In this document: one piece after another, positions 15,789-23,534 of the stretch
How the letters are laid out: every line of letters begins with the position of its first letter
Position numbering within the stretch: position 1 is the first letter of the stretch
Assembly (NCBI GenBank): GCA_964637165.1
Contig: CAZWVI010000020.1
Span: 1 to 39,459, forward strand
DNA from: CAZWVI01 sp964637165
GTDB lineage: Bacteria > Planctomycetota > UBA1135
Direction: 5' to 3'
DNA length: 39,459 bases
Made by a program: the position numbers and the translations under genes
Notes under the pieces: generated by a model
What the model was told of the DNA's origin: nothing
Database searches by the model: none
The model's input: the letters and a program-made list of their open reading frames with translations, nothing else

Positions 15789-17239
15789 GCTTGCGACCAA
15801 GTTAAGATTGGTTGTTTTACCGCACGTGCTTCATCAACTCGGCTAACCGGAGTGTTCTGTGGGGCGGTGCGCAGTTTTTCATCGCCAGCTTCGGCTTCCA
15901 TGGCGATATCACACATAGCCTCAGCAAAAGCATCAAGCGTTGCTTTAGATTCTGTTTCCGTCGGCTCAACCATGATGGCTTCGTTTACCACCAGTGGGAA
16001 GTAAACCGTCGGAGGGTGGTAACCTTTTTCAATTAACCGCTTGGCAACATCGACAGTATGAATGCCTTGTTCGCGCATCGCTTTAGTTGGTCTTGCCACA
16101 AATTCATGCATGCAAATTTGATCAAAGGCAATTCGCCAATTTTGTTCAACCTTCACCCGTAAGTAGTTGGCATTAATGACCGCATTTTCAGCGACTCGGC
16201 GCAAACCCGGTGCTCCCAATCTGCGGATGTATGCCCACGCACGTAGCAATACTCCAAAGTTGCCGTGAAAGGCGCGTAAGCGTCCAACCGCCGAATCAGT
16301 ATCAACTAATCGATACCCGGCATCTTCAGAAATTACGCGCGGGTTTGGCAGATATTTACCTAACTCTTTGGTTACACAAATCGGGCCAGCGCCAGGTCCA
16401 CCACCGCCGTGTGGCGTGGAAAAACTTTTGTGCAAATTTAAGTGCATCATATCGACCCCAAAATCGCCAGGCCGAGTGATTCCAGCAATAGCGTTGAAGT
16501 TCGCCCCATCCATGTAGACCTTGCCGCCTGCTGCATGAACGGCATCACAGATTTCGCCAATTTTTTCCTCGAACAAGCCGAGTGTGTTTGGATTGGTAAT
16601 CATTAAGCCGGCAGTGTCCGGACCTAAGTGAGCCGTCAAGTCGGCAACATCTAAAAGGCCGCGGTCTGAGGATTTAATTGTGACTACCCTGAACCCAGCT
16701 AAAGTGCACGATGCCGGGTTGGTGCCGTGAGCGCTATCTGGAATCAGAATCGTGCGCCTTTGATCATCACCTTTTTCATCTAGCCAGGCGCGTAACACCA
16801 TTAAGGCACTTAGTTCACCTTGAGCGCCAGCGGCCGGATGCAAAGTTACTTCAGGTAAACCGGTAGCTTCAGCTAAGTCCTCTTGTAGTTGATGCATCAA
16901 TGCCAAGGCGCCTTGAACTTCGCCGTCATCTTGCCAGGGATGCAGGCCACTCCAATTGCTGTCGGCCGCAATTGTTTCGTGAACCGCAGGGTTGTACTTC
17001 ATTGTGCAAGAACCAAGTGGATAAAACTCGCTGGTAATTGCGTAGTTCTTTTGACTTAGGCGCGTGAAGTGTCTCACCAAATCTAGCTCGCCAATTTCTG
17101 GCCAAGCCACCGGAGTCTCGCGCAACTCACTTTCAGGCAATCCTTGGCGGGCGGCGGCTAAGTCGGCGCCATTCGTGCGCCAGCAACGACGGCCAACAGC
17201 TGATTCCTCGTTCAGTAATTCAACATTGTGGTTAATCAC
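15785..17239 (-). CDS. gcvPB: Glycine dehydrogenase (decarboxylating) subunit 2
   Basis: C-terminal half of the split P-protein of the glycine cleavage system. It carries the pyridoxal-phosphate lysine in HLNLHKSFSTPHGGGGPGAG (K271). Other P-protein segments are YPLGSCTMKYNP, LHPAAGAQGE, DSAHGTNPASC and MDGANFNAI. With GcvPA it decarboxylates glycine and passes the aminomethyl group to lipoyl-GcvH. Its 484 residues are normal for the two-subunit form. The start overlaps the gcvPA stop by 4 bp and the stop overlaps lipM by 4 bp. Confidence 0.97.
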   Translation of the reverse strand: MINHNVELLNEESAVGRRCWRTNGADLAAARQGLPESELRETPVAWPEIGELDLVRHFTRLSQKNYAITSEFYPLGSCTMKYNPAVHETIAADSNWSGLHPWQDDGEVQGALALMHQLQEDLAEATGLPEVTLHPAAGAQGELSALMVLRAWLDEKGDDQRRTILIPDSAHGTNPASCTLAGFRVVTIKSSDRGLLDVADLTAHLGPDTAGLMITNPNTLGLFEEKIGEICDAVHAAGGKVYMDGANFNAIAGITRPGDFGVDMMHLNLHKSFSTPHGGGGPGAGPICVTKELGKYLPNPRVISEDAGYRLVDTDSAVGRLRAFHGNFGVLLRAWAYIRRLGAPGLRRVAENAVINANYLRVKVEQNWRIAFDQICMHEFVARPTKAMREQGIHTVDVAKRLIEKGYHPPTVYFPLVVNEAIMVEPTETESKATLDAFAEAMCDIAMEAEAGDEKLRTAPQNTPVSRVDEARAVKQPILTWSQA

Positions 17240-18597
17240 AGGCTCATCTCCAGGCTAAAAGTATCCGCAGCAATTGAGCACAAGCGTTTGATGTCATCGC
17301 TGCTAATGCGTTCGGTGCAGGCAAGAGTGAAAACACCTTCCATGTTTGGATACCAACGACTCATCGGTAGTGCTGCTTGAATTCCTTCTTTAGCTAAAGC
17401 GGCTTTGAATTTAGCTAAAGCCGGCGCACCACCACTTGCCCGGAAGGCCGCTTCATTAAAGAACGGGCGGCCAGGGAAAGCCAAGTCAACGCCGTCAATC
17501 GCGCTTAAGTTTTCAGCAAGTTGTTGCATACGTTGTCGCGATACGCAGGCTACTTCTTCGAGCCCCTTAGGCCCAAGTGCTGCCATATGCATACAACCGC
17601 GAGTGGCCATCAGGGCATTGTTAGTGCAAATATTGGAAGTGGCTTTTTCACGACGAATGTGTTGTTCGCGAGTTTGGAAGGCCAAAGTGAATGCTTTGCG
17701 GCCTTTAGTGTCAATCGATTGACCGACCAAACGTCCAGGCATTTTGCGTACAAGTTTTTTGCGAGTCGCAAAGAAGCCAAAGTGTGGTCCGCCGAAGTTC
17801 ATTGGAATGCCCAATGGTTGACCTTCGCCAACCACAATGTCAAAGCCGGCGCTACCGGGTGAACGCAACAAACCCATTGCGATTGGGTTTATTGAAGCCA
17901 CGGCCAGGGCACCAGTTTCTTGGCACATCGCCGTCACTGAGTCGAGTGATTCAACATTGCCCAAGAAGTTTGGTTGCTGAACTAAAACGGCAGCGGTGTT
18001 GGCGTCCACAGAACCATTCCAATCAGTTAGTCCGTTACGTAGTGGCGCCTCAATTATTTCAATATCCTGATGGCGCAGGTAAGTGCGAATTGTCTCGCGC
18101 GCTTCTGGGTGCAAGCCGGCCGACACAACCACTTTGCTGCGGCGGGTTTGTCCAATCGCCATTAGCATTGCTTCAGCACAGGCCGAGGCACCGTCATACA
18201 TTGAAGCATTTGCAACTTCCATTCCACACAGCTCGGCAATCATCGATTGGAATTCGAAAATGGCTTGCAGCGTTCCTTGCGAACATTCTGGTTGGTAGGG
18301 AGTGTAAGCAGTTAGGAATTCACCGCGACCAGCGATTTGGTCCACGAGGCTTGGCCAACCATGGTTGTAGGTGCCACCGCCAAGAAAACAGCAGCGCTCG
18401 CTTGCCGAATGATTCCATTGACCTTGTTTGGCGGCCAAGTCTTTAAGTTCTTGTTCGCTAAGTCCGTCGTCTAGGTTGAGTCTTTGCTCGAGTATGAATT
18501 GAGGTGGAATGGCCGTGAACAAGTCGTCCACGGAATCCACGCCAATCGTCTCCAGCATCGCTGCACGATCAGCGTCACTGTTTTGGATGTAAGGCAT
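17236..18597 (-). CDS. gcvPA: Glycine dehydrogenase (decarboxylating) subunit 1
   Basis: N-terminal half of the split P-protein, 453 residues from the ATG at 18597 (MPYIQNSDADRAAML). Family segments include CFLGGGTYNHGWPSLVDQIAGRGEF, TAYTPYQPECSQGTLQ, MYDGASACAEA, GEGQPLGIPMNFGGPHFGFF and REQHIRREKATSNICTN. This subunit lacks the PLP lysine, which GcvPB provides, so the two form the active dehydrogenase. The frame extends 26 codons upstream into gcvH, but that part is not GcvPA-like. It starts 4 bp after the gcvH stop and overlaps gcvPB by 4 bp. Confidence 0.97.
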   Translation of the reverse strand: MPYIQNSDADRAAMLETIGVDSVDDLFTAIPPQFILEQRLNLDDGLSEQELKDLAAKQGQWNHSASERCCFLGGGTYNHGWPSLVDQIAGRGEFLTAYTPYQPECSQGTLQAIFEFQSMIAELCGMEVANASMYDGASACAEAMLMAIGQTRRSKVVVSAGLHPEARETIRTYLRHQDIEIIEAPLRNGLTDWNGSVDANTAAVLVQQPNFLGNVESLDSVTAMCQETGALAVASINPIAMGLLRSPGSAGFDIVVGEGQPLGIPMNFGGPHFGFFATRKKLVRKMPGRLVGQSIDTKGRKAFTLAFQTREQHIRREKATSNICTNNALMATRGCMHMAALGPKGLEEVACVSRQRMQQLAENLSAIDGVDLAFPGRPFFNEAAFRASGGAPALAKFKAALAKEGIQAALPMSRWYPNMEGVFTLACTERISSDDIKRLCSIAADTFSLEMSL

Positions 18598-18601
18598 TTG
18601 C

Positions 18602-18985
18602 TTAACTGTTTGCTTCGACCAAACTCTGGTAAGAGTCGGCGTTGTGGAGACCGTCCATGAAGGAAGTGTCTGCAACTTTAATTTTCAAAAGCCAACCGGC
18701 ATCGAATGGATCGGCGTGGAGTCGGTCAAGTTGATCGGCCAATTCACTATTTACTTCGACGATTTCGCCAGCAGCCGGTGAGTTTAAATCCGATACAGCT
18801 TTCACTGATTCAACTTCGCCAAAAGCTTCGCCAGTTTGGAGCGCGCGGCCGACTTCAGGTAAGTCGAGGTAAACTAATTCACCAAGTTGTTCGATGGCGA
18901 AATCGGTTACACCGATGGTGACAACATCGCCATCGAGTTTTGCCCATTCGTGGCTTTCAAGGTAAGAACGATCGTTAGGACGCAT
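18602..18985 (-). CDS. gcvH: Glycine cleavage system H protein
   Basis: Lipoyl carrier that shuttles the aminomethyl group between the P- and T-proteins. The 127 residues include SHEWAKLDGDVVTIGVTDFA and the lipoyl-attachment site GEVESVKAVSDL with the target lysine K62. These are followed by the conserved SPAAGEIVEVN and DPFDAGWLLKIK. Its ATG shares one base with the gcvT stop (TAATG), so translation is probably coupled. The octanoyltransferase at the end of the operon is its likely modifying enzyme. Confidence 0.98.
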   Translation of the reverse strand: MRPNDRSYLESHEWAKLDGDVVTIGVTDFAIEQLGELVYLDLPEVGRALQTGEAFGEVESVKAVSDLNSPAAGEIVEVNSELADQLDRLHADPFDAGWLLKIKVADTSFMDGLHNADSYQSLVEANS

Positions 18986-20085
18986 TATTTGGGGGATGCT
19001 TTATCGCGAGAGCGATGGGGGACAAAAGGAAGTTGTGTGACTTCAACCGGCATTTGTTTGCCGCGGAAGTCGACCGCTAGTTCTTGGTCGAGGTCGCCCT
19101 CGATGTAAGCGGTTGCAATTGGGCGGTCAAGTGTCGCCGACCAAATTCCGGAACATACCTCGCCGACTACTTTGCCTTTGCGCAAAACAGCGTAGCCTTC
19201 GCGCGGCACACGTTTATCTGCAAAGAGTGCAATCAGTTTACGCGATGGTTCAGCGAGTGCGCCCAAGGCATCGGATCCGACGAATTGGCGTGTTTTCCAG
19301 CCACGTATCCCGAAGCGCAAGTTGGCTTCGAATGGGTTGACCGATTCTTTGATTTCATGTCCATAAAGGGGCAAGCCGGCTTCAAGTCGCAGTACATCGC
19401 GCGCGCCTAAGCCAACCGGAGTTGCTCCAGCCTTAATTAAGGCCTCCCAAACTTGGGTGGCTTGATTGGCTGTGACAAATAATTCATAACCATGTTCGCC
19501 GGTGTAGCCGGTGCGTGCTACAAAAAGACTACCCATTGAGTGAGTGCTTAAATTGGCTAAATCTAAAAAGTCCGGACAGAAAGTTTCATTACTACAAAGT
19601 TGGGCGAGGTATTCCTCGGCCATTGGTCCTTGAAGAGCAATGATGCCGCCGCCATCTTCTGTTACATCGGTGCAGTCCGTGGTTTCGAGTCGCGCACAAA
19701 TAGTGTCCCAGTCACGTTGACGATTGGCCGCATTCACCACCATGAAGAATGCGTCTTTGCCGGTTCGATAGACGATTAAATCATCTAAAATTCCGCCATC
19801 TTCCTGGAGTAGCAAGGAATAGCGAGCCTTGCCCACTTCTAGATCCGTCATGCGCGCGCCCAAAGCGTGGTCCAATTCGTCGGCGACATTGCTGCCTTTA
19901 AACCAAAAGCGCGCCATGTGTGACACGTCAAAAATTCCAGCATTAGTACGTACGGCACGCGACTCTTCAAGAATTGATCCGTAGTCAAGCGGCATTTCCC
20001 AGCCGGCGAAAGGGACTAATTTCGCTCCCGCTACTTGATGCAGCGCGTGGAGGGGTGTGTGCAGTAGGCTTTGAGTGTTAGGCAT
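18985..20085 (-). CDS. gcvT: Aminomethyltransferase (glycine cleavage T protein)
   Basis: Releases ammonia from aminomethyl-lipoyl-GcvH and moves the one-carbon unit to tetrahydrofolate. The 366 residues from the ATG at 20085 (MPNTQSLLHTPLH) show PFAGWEMPLDYGSILEE, VFDVSHMA-like IFDVSHMARF, ARYSLLLQEDGGILDDLIVYR, ARTGYTGEHGYELF and GLGARDVLRLEAGLPLYGHE, covering the folate and active-site regions. It is first in the gcvT-H-PA-PB-lipM operon and lies directly downstream of the glycine riboswitch and its promoter. Confidence 0.97.
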   Translation of the reverse strand: MPNTQSLLHTPLHALHQVAGAKLVPFAGWEMPLDYGSILEESRAVRTNAGIFDVSHMARFWFKGSNVADELDHALGARMTDLEVGKARYSLLLQEDGGILDDLIVYRTGKDAFFMVVNAANRQRDWDTICARLETTDCTDVTEDGGGIIALQGPMAEEYLAQLCSNETFCPDFLDLANLSTHSMGSLFVARTGYTGEHGYELFVTANQATQVWEALIKAGATPVGLGARDVLRLEAGLPLYGHEIKESVNPFEANLRFGIRGWKTRQFVGSDALGALAEPSRKLIALFADKRVPREGYAVLRKGKVVGEVCSGIWSATLDRPIATAYIEGDLDQELAVDFRGKQMPVEVTQLPFVPHRSRDKASPK

Positions 20086-20134
20086 GGGCGGCAGCAGGGG
20101 TGTCACCAGTTTGCTTCACATTCTGGTGTCCCTC

Positions 20135-20228
20135 CGGCGGGTGGTCCTTTTTACCTGAGAGTTTGGCGAATTATTCTCGCTTGCCCCTTCGGTGCCCATA
20201 TTGGGTCTCTCCCACTGCCTTTAAACGG
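20135..20228 (-). ncRNA. Glycine riboswitch (single aptamer) in the gcv leader
   Basis: On the minus strand the leader carries the conserved glycine aptamer blocks in order: GGGAGAGACCC, then CACCGAAGGGGCAA, then CTCTCAGGTAAAAAGGACCA. GAGAG pairs with CTCTC as in the family. Only one aptamer is visible. Downstream, before gcvT, CACCAG (minus strand, 20123-20128) can pair with CTGGTG (20104-20109), a possible part of the expression platform. There is no T-run, so translational control is as likely as attenuation. Glycine would be expected to switch on the gcv operon. Confidence 0.92.
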
Positions 20229-20234
20229 GGCAGT

Positions 20235-20263
20235 ATTATCTCTTTTCGCACTTGATTTGTCCA
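20235..20263 (-). promoter_or_regulatory. Candidate promoter of the gcv operon
   Basis: On the minus strand TGGACA (20258-20263) and GATAAT (20235-20240) are separated by 17 bp, each one base off consensus. The predicted start, near 20228, lies just before the riboswitch aptamer. Confidence 0.6.
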
Positions 20264-20289
20264 TATTTTGCTCAAGAAACTCCAATTGC

Positions 20290-20318
20290 TTGACGATGTC
20301 GGTCGAGAGTTATACGAT
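20290..20318 (+). promoter_or_regulatory. Candidate promoter of rpmB
   Basis: TTGACG (20290-20295) and TACGAT (20313-20318) are separated by 17 bp, predicting a transcript start about 30 bases before the rpmB ATG. It is divergent from the gcv promoter. Confidence 0.6.
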
Positions 20319-20354
20319 GTGCGGCCACTTTCATTCAGAAAGTGCCCCATAAAA

Positions 20355-20663
20355 ATGTCACGCAGGTGCGAAGAAACCGGAAAAGGAACACGAAGCGGCA
20401 AGAGTATTGCTCGCCGTGGTTTACCTAAAAAGAAAGGTGGAGTTGGTCTAAAGACCACTGGCCATACCAAACGCAAGTTTAAGGCAAATATCCAAAAGGT
20501 GAGAGTTCTCTTACCAAACGGTACAGTTAAACGCATGAGACTTGCCACTTCGGTCATCAAAAGAGGCCAAATCACCGTAAAAATTGACGGTGTGGAACAA
20601 TCGGTGCCATTGGTGAAAGCACTTCGCGGCCGTAATCGCGAGTTCGTAAACAAGGAAAGTTAA
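20355..20663 (+). CDS. rpmB: Large ribosomal subunit protein bL28
   Basis: A 102-residue ribosomal protein of the 50S subunit. The start (MSRRCEETGKGTRSGKSIARRG) matches the L28 N-terminus, and TTGHTKRKFKANIQKVRVLL gives the L28 core. It is longer than E. coli L28 (78 residues), with an internal GLPKKKGGVGLK insertion and a C-terminal extension, a form I associate with planctomycete-type sequences. The CxxTGK beginning has one cysteine and no zinc tetrad. The frame reaches upstream to 20268, but the ATG at 20355 is the natural start. It has its own promoter and terminator, so it is probably monocistronic. Confidence 0.93.
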   Translation: MSRRCEETGKGTRSGKSIARRGLPKKKGGVGLKTTGHTKRKFKANIQKVRVLLPNGTVKRMRLATSVIKRGQITVKIDGVEQSVPLVKALRGRNREFVNKES

Positions 20664-20680
20664 GTAGTTAATTTTCACAA

Positions 20681-20729
20681 ATCGCCCGGAAGCCATAATT
20701 TTTATAGGTTTCCGGGTGATTTTTTATTT
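20681..20729 (+). terminator. Intrinsic terminator of rpmB
   Basis: A 14-bp stem (20681-20694 with 20707-20720, two G-T pairs, core CCCGGAA) closes a 12-base AT-rich loop and is followed by TTTTTATTT. Confidence 0.9.
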
Positions 20730-20811
20730 GCAGCAGCCGAAAGACATCTTAAGCGTGCATCATTGCCTCCATGGGCAGGATTGCACATTCTGAATTCAGT
20801 ACGGAGTAAAC

Positions 20812-21211
20812 ATGGCAACCAAAAAGAAAAAAGTTACAAAGAAGGCCTCTAAAAAGAAGGCCACCAAAAAGAAGGCTACTAAAAAGAAAGCAGCCAAGAA
20901 GAAGGTAGCAAAGAAAAAAGTTACTAAAAAGAAGGCCACAAAGAAAAAGGCTACGAAAAAGAAGGCCNNNNNNNNNNNNNNNNNNNNNNNNNNNNNNNNN
21001 NNNNNNNNNNNNNNNNNNNNNNNNNNNNNNNNNNNNNNNNNNNNNNNNNNNNNNNNNNNNNNNNNNNAAAAAGAAGGCCACAAAGAAAAAGGCTACGAAA
21101 AAGAAGGCCGCCAAGAAAAAAGTAGCCAAGAAAAAGACTACTAAGAAGAAGGCTGCAAAGAAGAAGACCACCAAGAAGAAGGCCGCTAAGAAGAAGGTCA
21201 CTCGCAAGTAA
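20812..21211 (+). CDS. Histone H1-like, lysine-repeat DNA-binding protein (interrupted by assembly gap)
   Basis: Starts at ATG 20812 with GGAG 7 bp upstream. It encodes MATKKKKVTKKASKKKATKK and onward, a pentapeptide array of K-K-K-(A/V/T)-(A/T) that fills the protein and ends KKKVTRK before TAA at 21209-21211. The 52 codons before the gap and the 47 codons after it are each in the same KKKA register from their own start. Reading through 100 Ns breaks that register, so the N count is only a placeholder. Proteins of this type (chlamydial Hc, AlgP, planctomycete H1-like) bind DNA non-specifically and compact the nucleoid. Proximity to the HU gene fits a nucleoid role. Confidence 0.85.
20968..21067. 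other. Assembly gap of 100 N inside the lysine-repeat gene
   Basis: Exactly 100 Ns, flanked on both sides by the same 42-bp repeat unit (20926-20967 and 21068-21109 are identical). The length is a placeholder. The true distance may be negative (overlapping contigs) or any multiple of the repeat. Confidence 0.98.
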
Positions 21212-21270
21212 TGCTAGCCATTACTAACCCGATGCCGGAAACGGCACTAGCAGTCAACTGACAGCTCATC

Positions 21271-21301
21271 AGCCCCGAGGTCACACTGTGATTTTGGGGC
21301 T
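21271..21301 (+). terminator. Hairpin between the H1-like gene and HU
   Basis: AGCCCC and GGGGCT enclose an inner TCAC/GTGA pairing, giving an extended hairpin 59 bp after the H1-like stop. The downstream sequence TGCTTC has only a weak T-run, so it may be a terminator or a processing hairpin. Confidence 0.55.
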
Positions 21302-21341
21302 TGCTTCATACAAGAAATAAACCACCATCGAACCAACGACG

Positions 21342-21614
21342 ATGAATAAAAGAGAACTGATCGATTACGTTTGCGAGAGTCTGGAAACCACTAAGTCTAG
21401 CTCTGAGCAAATTGTCAACACTGTCCTTCAAGGGATTCAATCTGGTGTTTCCAGCGATGGAAATGTTTCCCTAGCCGGTTTCGGCTCCTGGAATACTCGC
21501 CAACGCGCAGCCCGCGCCGGACGCAACCCTCAGACTGGTGAAACAATCCAGATTAAGGCCAGCACAACTGTGGCCTTTAAGCCTGCAAAAGGCTGGAAAG
21601 ATCAGCTTAACTAG
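21342..21614 (+). CDS. DNA-binding protein HU
   Basis: A 90-residue HU/IHF-family nucleoid protein. MNKRELIDYVCESLETTKSS forms the dimerisation helices. VSLAGFGSWNTRQRAARAGRNPQTGE contains the signature leading into the DNA-minor-groove arm with the intercalating RNPQTG loop. IQIKASTTVAFKPAKGWKDQLN completes the fold. HU bends and compacts DNA as a dimer. It follows the H1-like gene by 130 bp with a hairpin between them, and is closed by a strong terminator. Confidence 0.96.
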   Translation: MNKRELIDYVCESLETTKSSSEQIVNTVLQGIQSGVSSDGNVSLAGFGSWNTRQRAARAGRNPQTGETIQIKASTTVAFKPAKGWKDQLN

Positions 21615-21630
21615 AAAAAGTTAAGTAATC

Positions 21631-21665
21631 AACGGCGCCGAAATTGCTCGGCGCCGTTTTTTTTT
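21631..21665 (+). terminator. Intrinsic terminator of the HU gene
   Basis: A perfect 10-bp stem (ACGGCGCCGA with TCGGCGCCGT) with a 6-base loop, followed by T residues to 21665. It lies 17 bp after the HU stop and 7 bp before the convergent metG stop. Confidence 0.95.
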
Positions 21666-21671
21666 GCCCTT

Positions 21672-23423
21672 TTAAGATTGATTTAAAGTCGCGCTTAATT
21701 GCTCGATTTCTTGAGCAACTTGTTGGTCATCTATTTTGGCGAACAGAACTTCAGCTTCTCCAAGCATTAGTCCAGCCGCAAGTGAGGCCGGCGAGCAGTC
21801 TGCGTCCTCAGCTCCCCATTTACTGCCATCGTTGACGGCGGCGGCACCGAGCATTTCACGCAACTTGGCGGCCGAACTTGGGCAGAATGGCGCCATTCGC
21901 CGCGAGAGCAATTCCAGGTATGCGAGGCATCTTTCAACCACGGTCGCGCACAGCGCTTGGTCTTCGGGGCTTTCCGACTTGATTAATTTCCACGGCGCGT
22001 GAGTGTCGAAGAATTGGTTCAAATTGTCACAAGCAGCCATTAATGCTTGTGCAGCTTTACGGTATTCATTGCTCTCAATGTGTTGCCCGACTAGCTCAAA
22101 GCTCTTATTCGCAGCAATTAATGCTTGGTCGTTGTCACACAATCCCTGATTTTCAGGAACTTGATTGTCGAAGCGTTTCGCCACAAACTTAATAACGCGA
22201 CTGGCAAAGTTGCCAAGCTTATCGGCGAGTAAGGAATTGTTTGTTGTTTGAAAACCTTCCCAAGTAAATTCACTATCGGAAGTTTCTGGCGCGGTGAGCA
22301 TTAAGTGAAATCTCGCTGCGTCTGCAGAATATCGGTCAAAGAAAGTTTTGTTGTCAAGGTACCACCCTTCAGATGTCGAAAACTTACGACCCTGCAGGTT
22401 ATAGAATTCATGAGCGGGAATTGACCAAGGCAAATTTAATTCTTGTTGTTGCCAGTCGTCTTTTTGTCCCAGCAGCATCGACGGGAAAACCACCGCATGG
22501 AAAGCGATATTGTCCTTGCCGATAAAGTGAACCAATCGACAATCTGGGTTTTGCCACCAGTCGCGCCATTGCTCTATATCACCTTGTTTCTCGGCCCATT
22601 CCATGGTTTGGGAGATGTAGCCAATCGGTGCATCGAACCACACGTAAAGTACTTTGCCCTTTTCATCAGTAACACCCTCTGGCAAAGGAATTCCCCAGGG
22701 GAGATCACGCGTAATTGGCCGTTCTTGTAAATCTTTAAGCATCGCCTGGACGTGTCCATTTACGTTTGCTTTCCAATTTTTATGGGGATGTCTTTCATTC
22801 GTTCCTTCATACCACTCGGCCAATCCTTCCGCTTGAATCTTTGGTAAGTCTAAGTACCAATGGCGGGTGTCTTTAAGAATGGGTTTTGAACCGTCAATTA
22901 ATGAAGTTGGGTTGCCTAACTTGCTCGCATCAATCCAGGTTCCACATTTAGGGCATTCATCACCGCGGGCTTGATCATGTCCGCACTCGTGACAGGTTCC
23001 AGTTAGGTAACGGTCAGGTAAAAACCTGCCACTTTCTTCGGAGAACCATTGTTGTTCAACGCGATCTTTGACAAGATTGCGGTTAAGCAGGTTGGAAAAA
23101 AATGTTTGGGCAGTTTCTTGATGGTGTTTGCAGCGTGATGTGCCACTGAAAATGTCAAAGTCAATTCCAAATTGGTCAAAAAGTTGCTTTATGTCGTTGT
23201 GCCATCGGTCCAAATATTCAGCATAATCTAAACCGGCTTGCTCGGCCTTCAAAGTAATCGCAACTCCGTATTCGTCGGTGCCACAAACATATAGAACTTG
23301 ATGCCCGGCCATGCGTAAGTAGCGGACATAAACGTCGGCTGGCAGGTAGGCGCCGGCAACGTGTCCAAAGTGAATTGGACCATTGGCGTAGGGGAGTGCT
23401 GAAGTAACCAGGTATTGGGCCAT
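21672..23423 (-). CDS. metG: Methionyl-tRNA synthetase
   Basis: Class I synthetase charging tRNA-Met. The 583 residues show the HIGH-type motif PIHFGHVAGAYLPADVYVRYLR, the zinc knuckle CHECGHDQARGDECPKCG (four cysteines), WFDAPIGYISQT, and the KMSKS equivalent GRKFSTSEGW. The helical anticodon-binding domain fills the C-terminal third. There is no C-terminal Arc1p-like tRNA-binding domain, so this is the short form. It is convergent with HU and divergent from the benzoyl-CoA-type operon. Confidence 0.96.
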   Translation of the reverse strand: MAQYLVTSALPYANGPIHFGHVAGAYLPADVYVRYLRMAGHQVLYVCGTDEYGVAITLKAEQAGLDYAEYLDRWHNDIKQLFDQFGIDFDIFSGTSRCKHHQETAQTFFSNLLNRNLVKDRVEQQWFSEESGRFLPDRYLTGTCHECGHDQARGDECPKCGTWIDASKLGNPTSLIDGSKPILKDTRHWYLDLPKIQAEGLAEWYEGTNERHPHKNWKANVNGHVQAMLKDLQERPITRDLPWGIPLPEGVTDEKGKVLYVWFDAPIGYISQTMEWAEKQGDIEQWRDWWQNPDCRLVHFIGKDNIAFHAVVFPSMLLGQKDDWQQQELNLPWSIPAHEFYNLQGRKFSTSEGWYLDNKTFFDRYSADAARFHLMLTAPETSDSEFTWEGFQTTNNSLLADKLGNFASRVIKFVAKRFDNQVPENQGLCDNDQALIAANKSFELVGQHIESNEYRKAAQALMAACDNLNQFFDTHAPWKLIKSESPEDQALCATVVERCLAYLELLSRRMAPFCPSSAAKLREMLGAAAVNDGSKWGAEDADCSPASLAAGLMLGEAEVLFAKIDDQQVAQEIEQLSATLNQS

Positions 23424-23534
23424 GTGGCCTATAGGATACGCCCCTCTGGTGCTTTCGCCTTGAGCTTGGCGAGCTTAAAGTAGTCATCGCCTGCGCTTCT
23501 TCCCCCCCTGTGAAATGTGGCAAGAGCTGGCACC

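Noticed and set aside
17784..18446. Open frame of 220 codons on the plus strand opposite gcvPA
   Set aside because: It lies wholly antisense to a clear glycine dehydrogenase gene and its translation is Arg/Pro/Gln-rich with no family resemblance.
20812..21144. Lysine-repeat ORF read straight through the Ns, ending at 21144
   Set aside because: The 100-N gap is a placeholder that shifts the frame. The post-gap sequence reads KKKA repeats to TAA at 21211 in its own frame.
20812..21211. CRISPR or other interspersed repeat array
   Set aside because: The repeats are codon-level KKKA tandem units inside a coding frame, with no constant repeat/unique spacer pattern. No CRISPR-like array was seen elsewhere.
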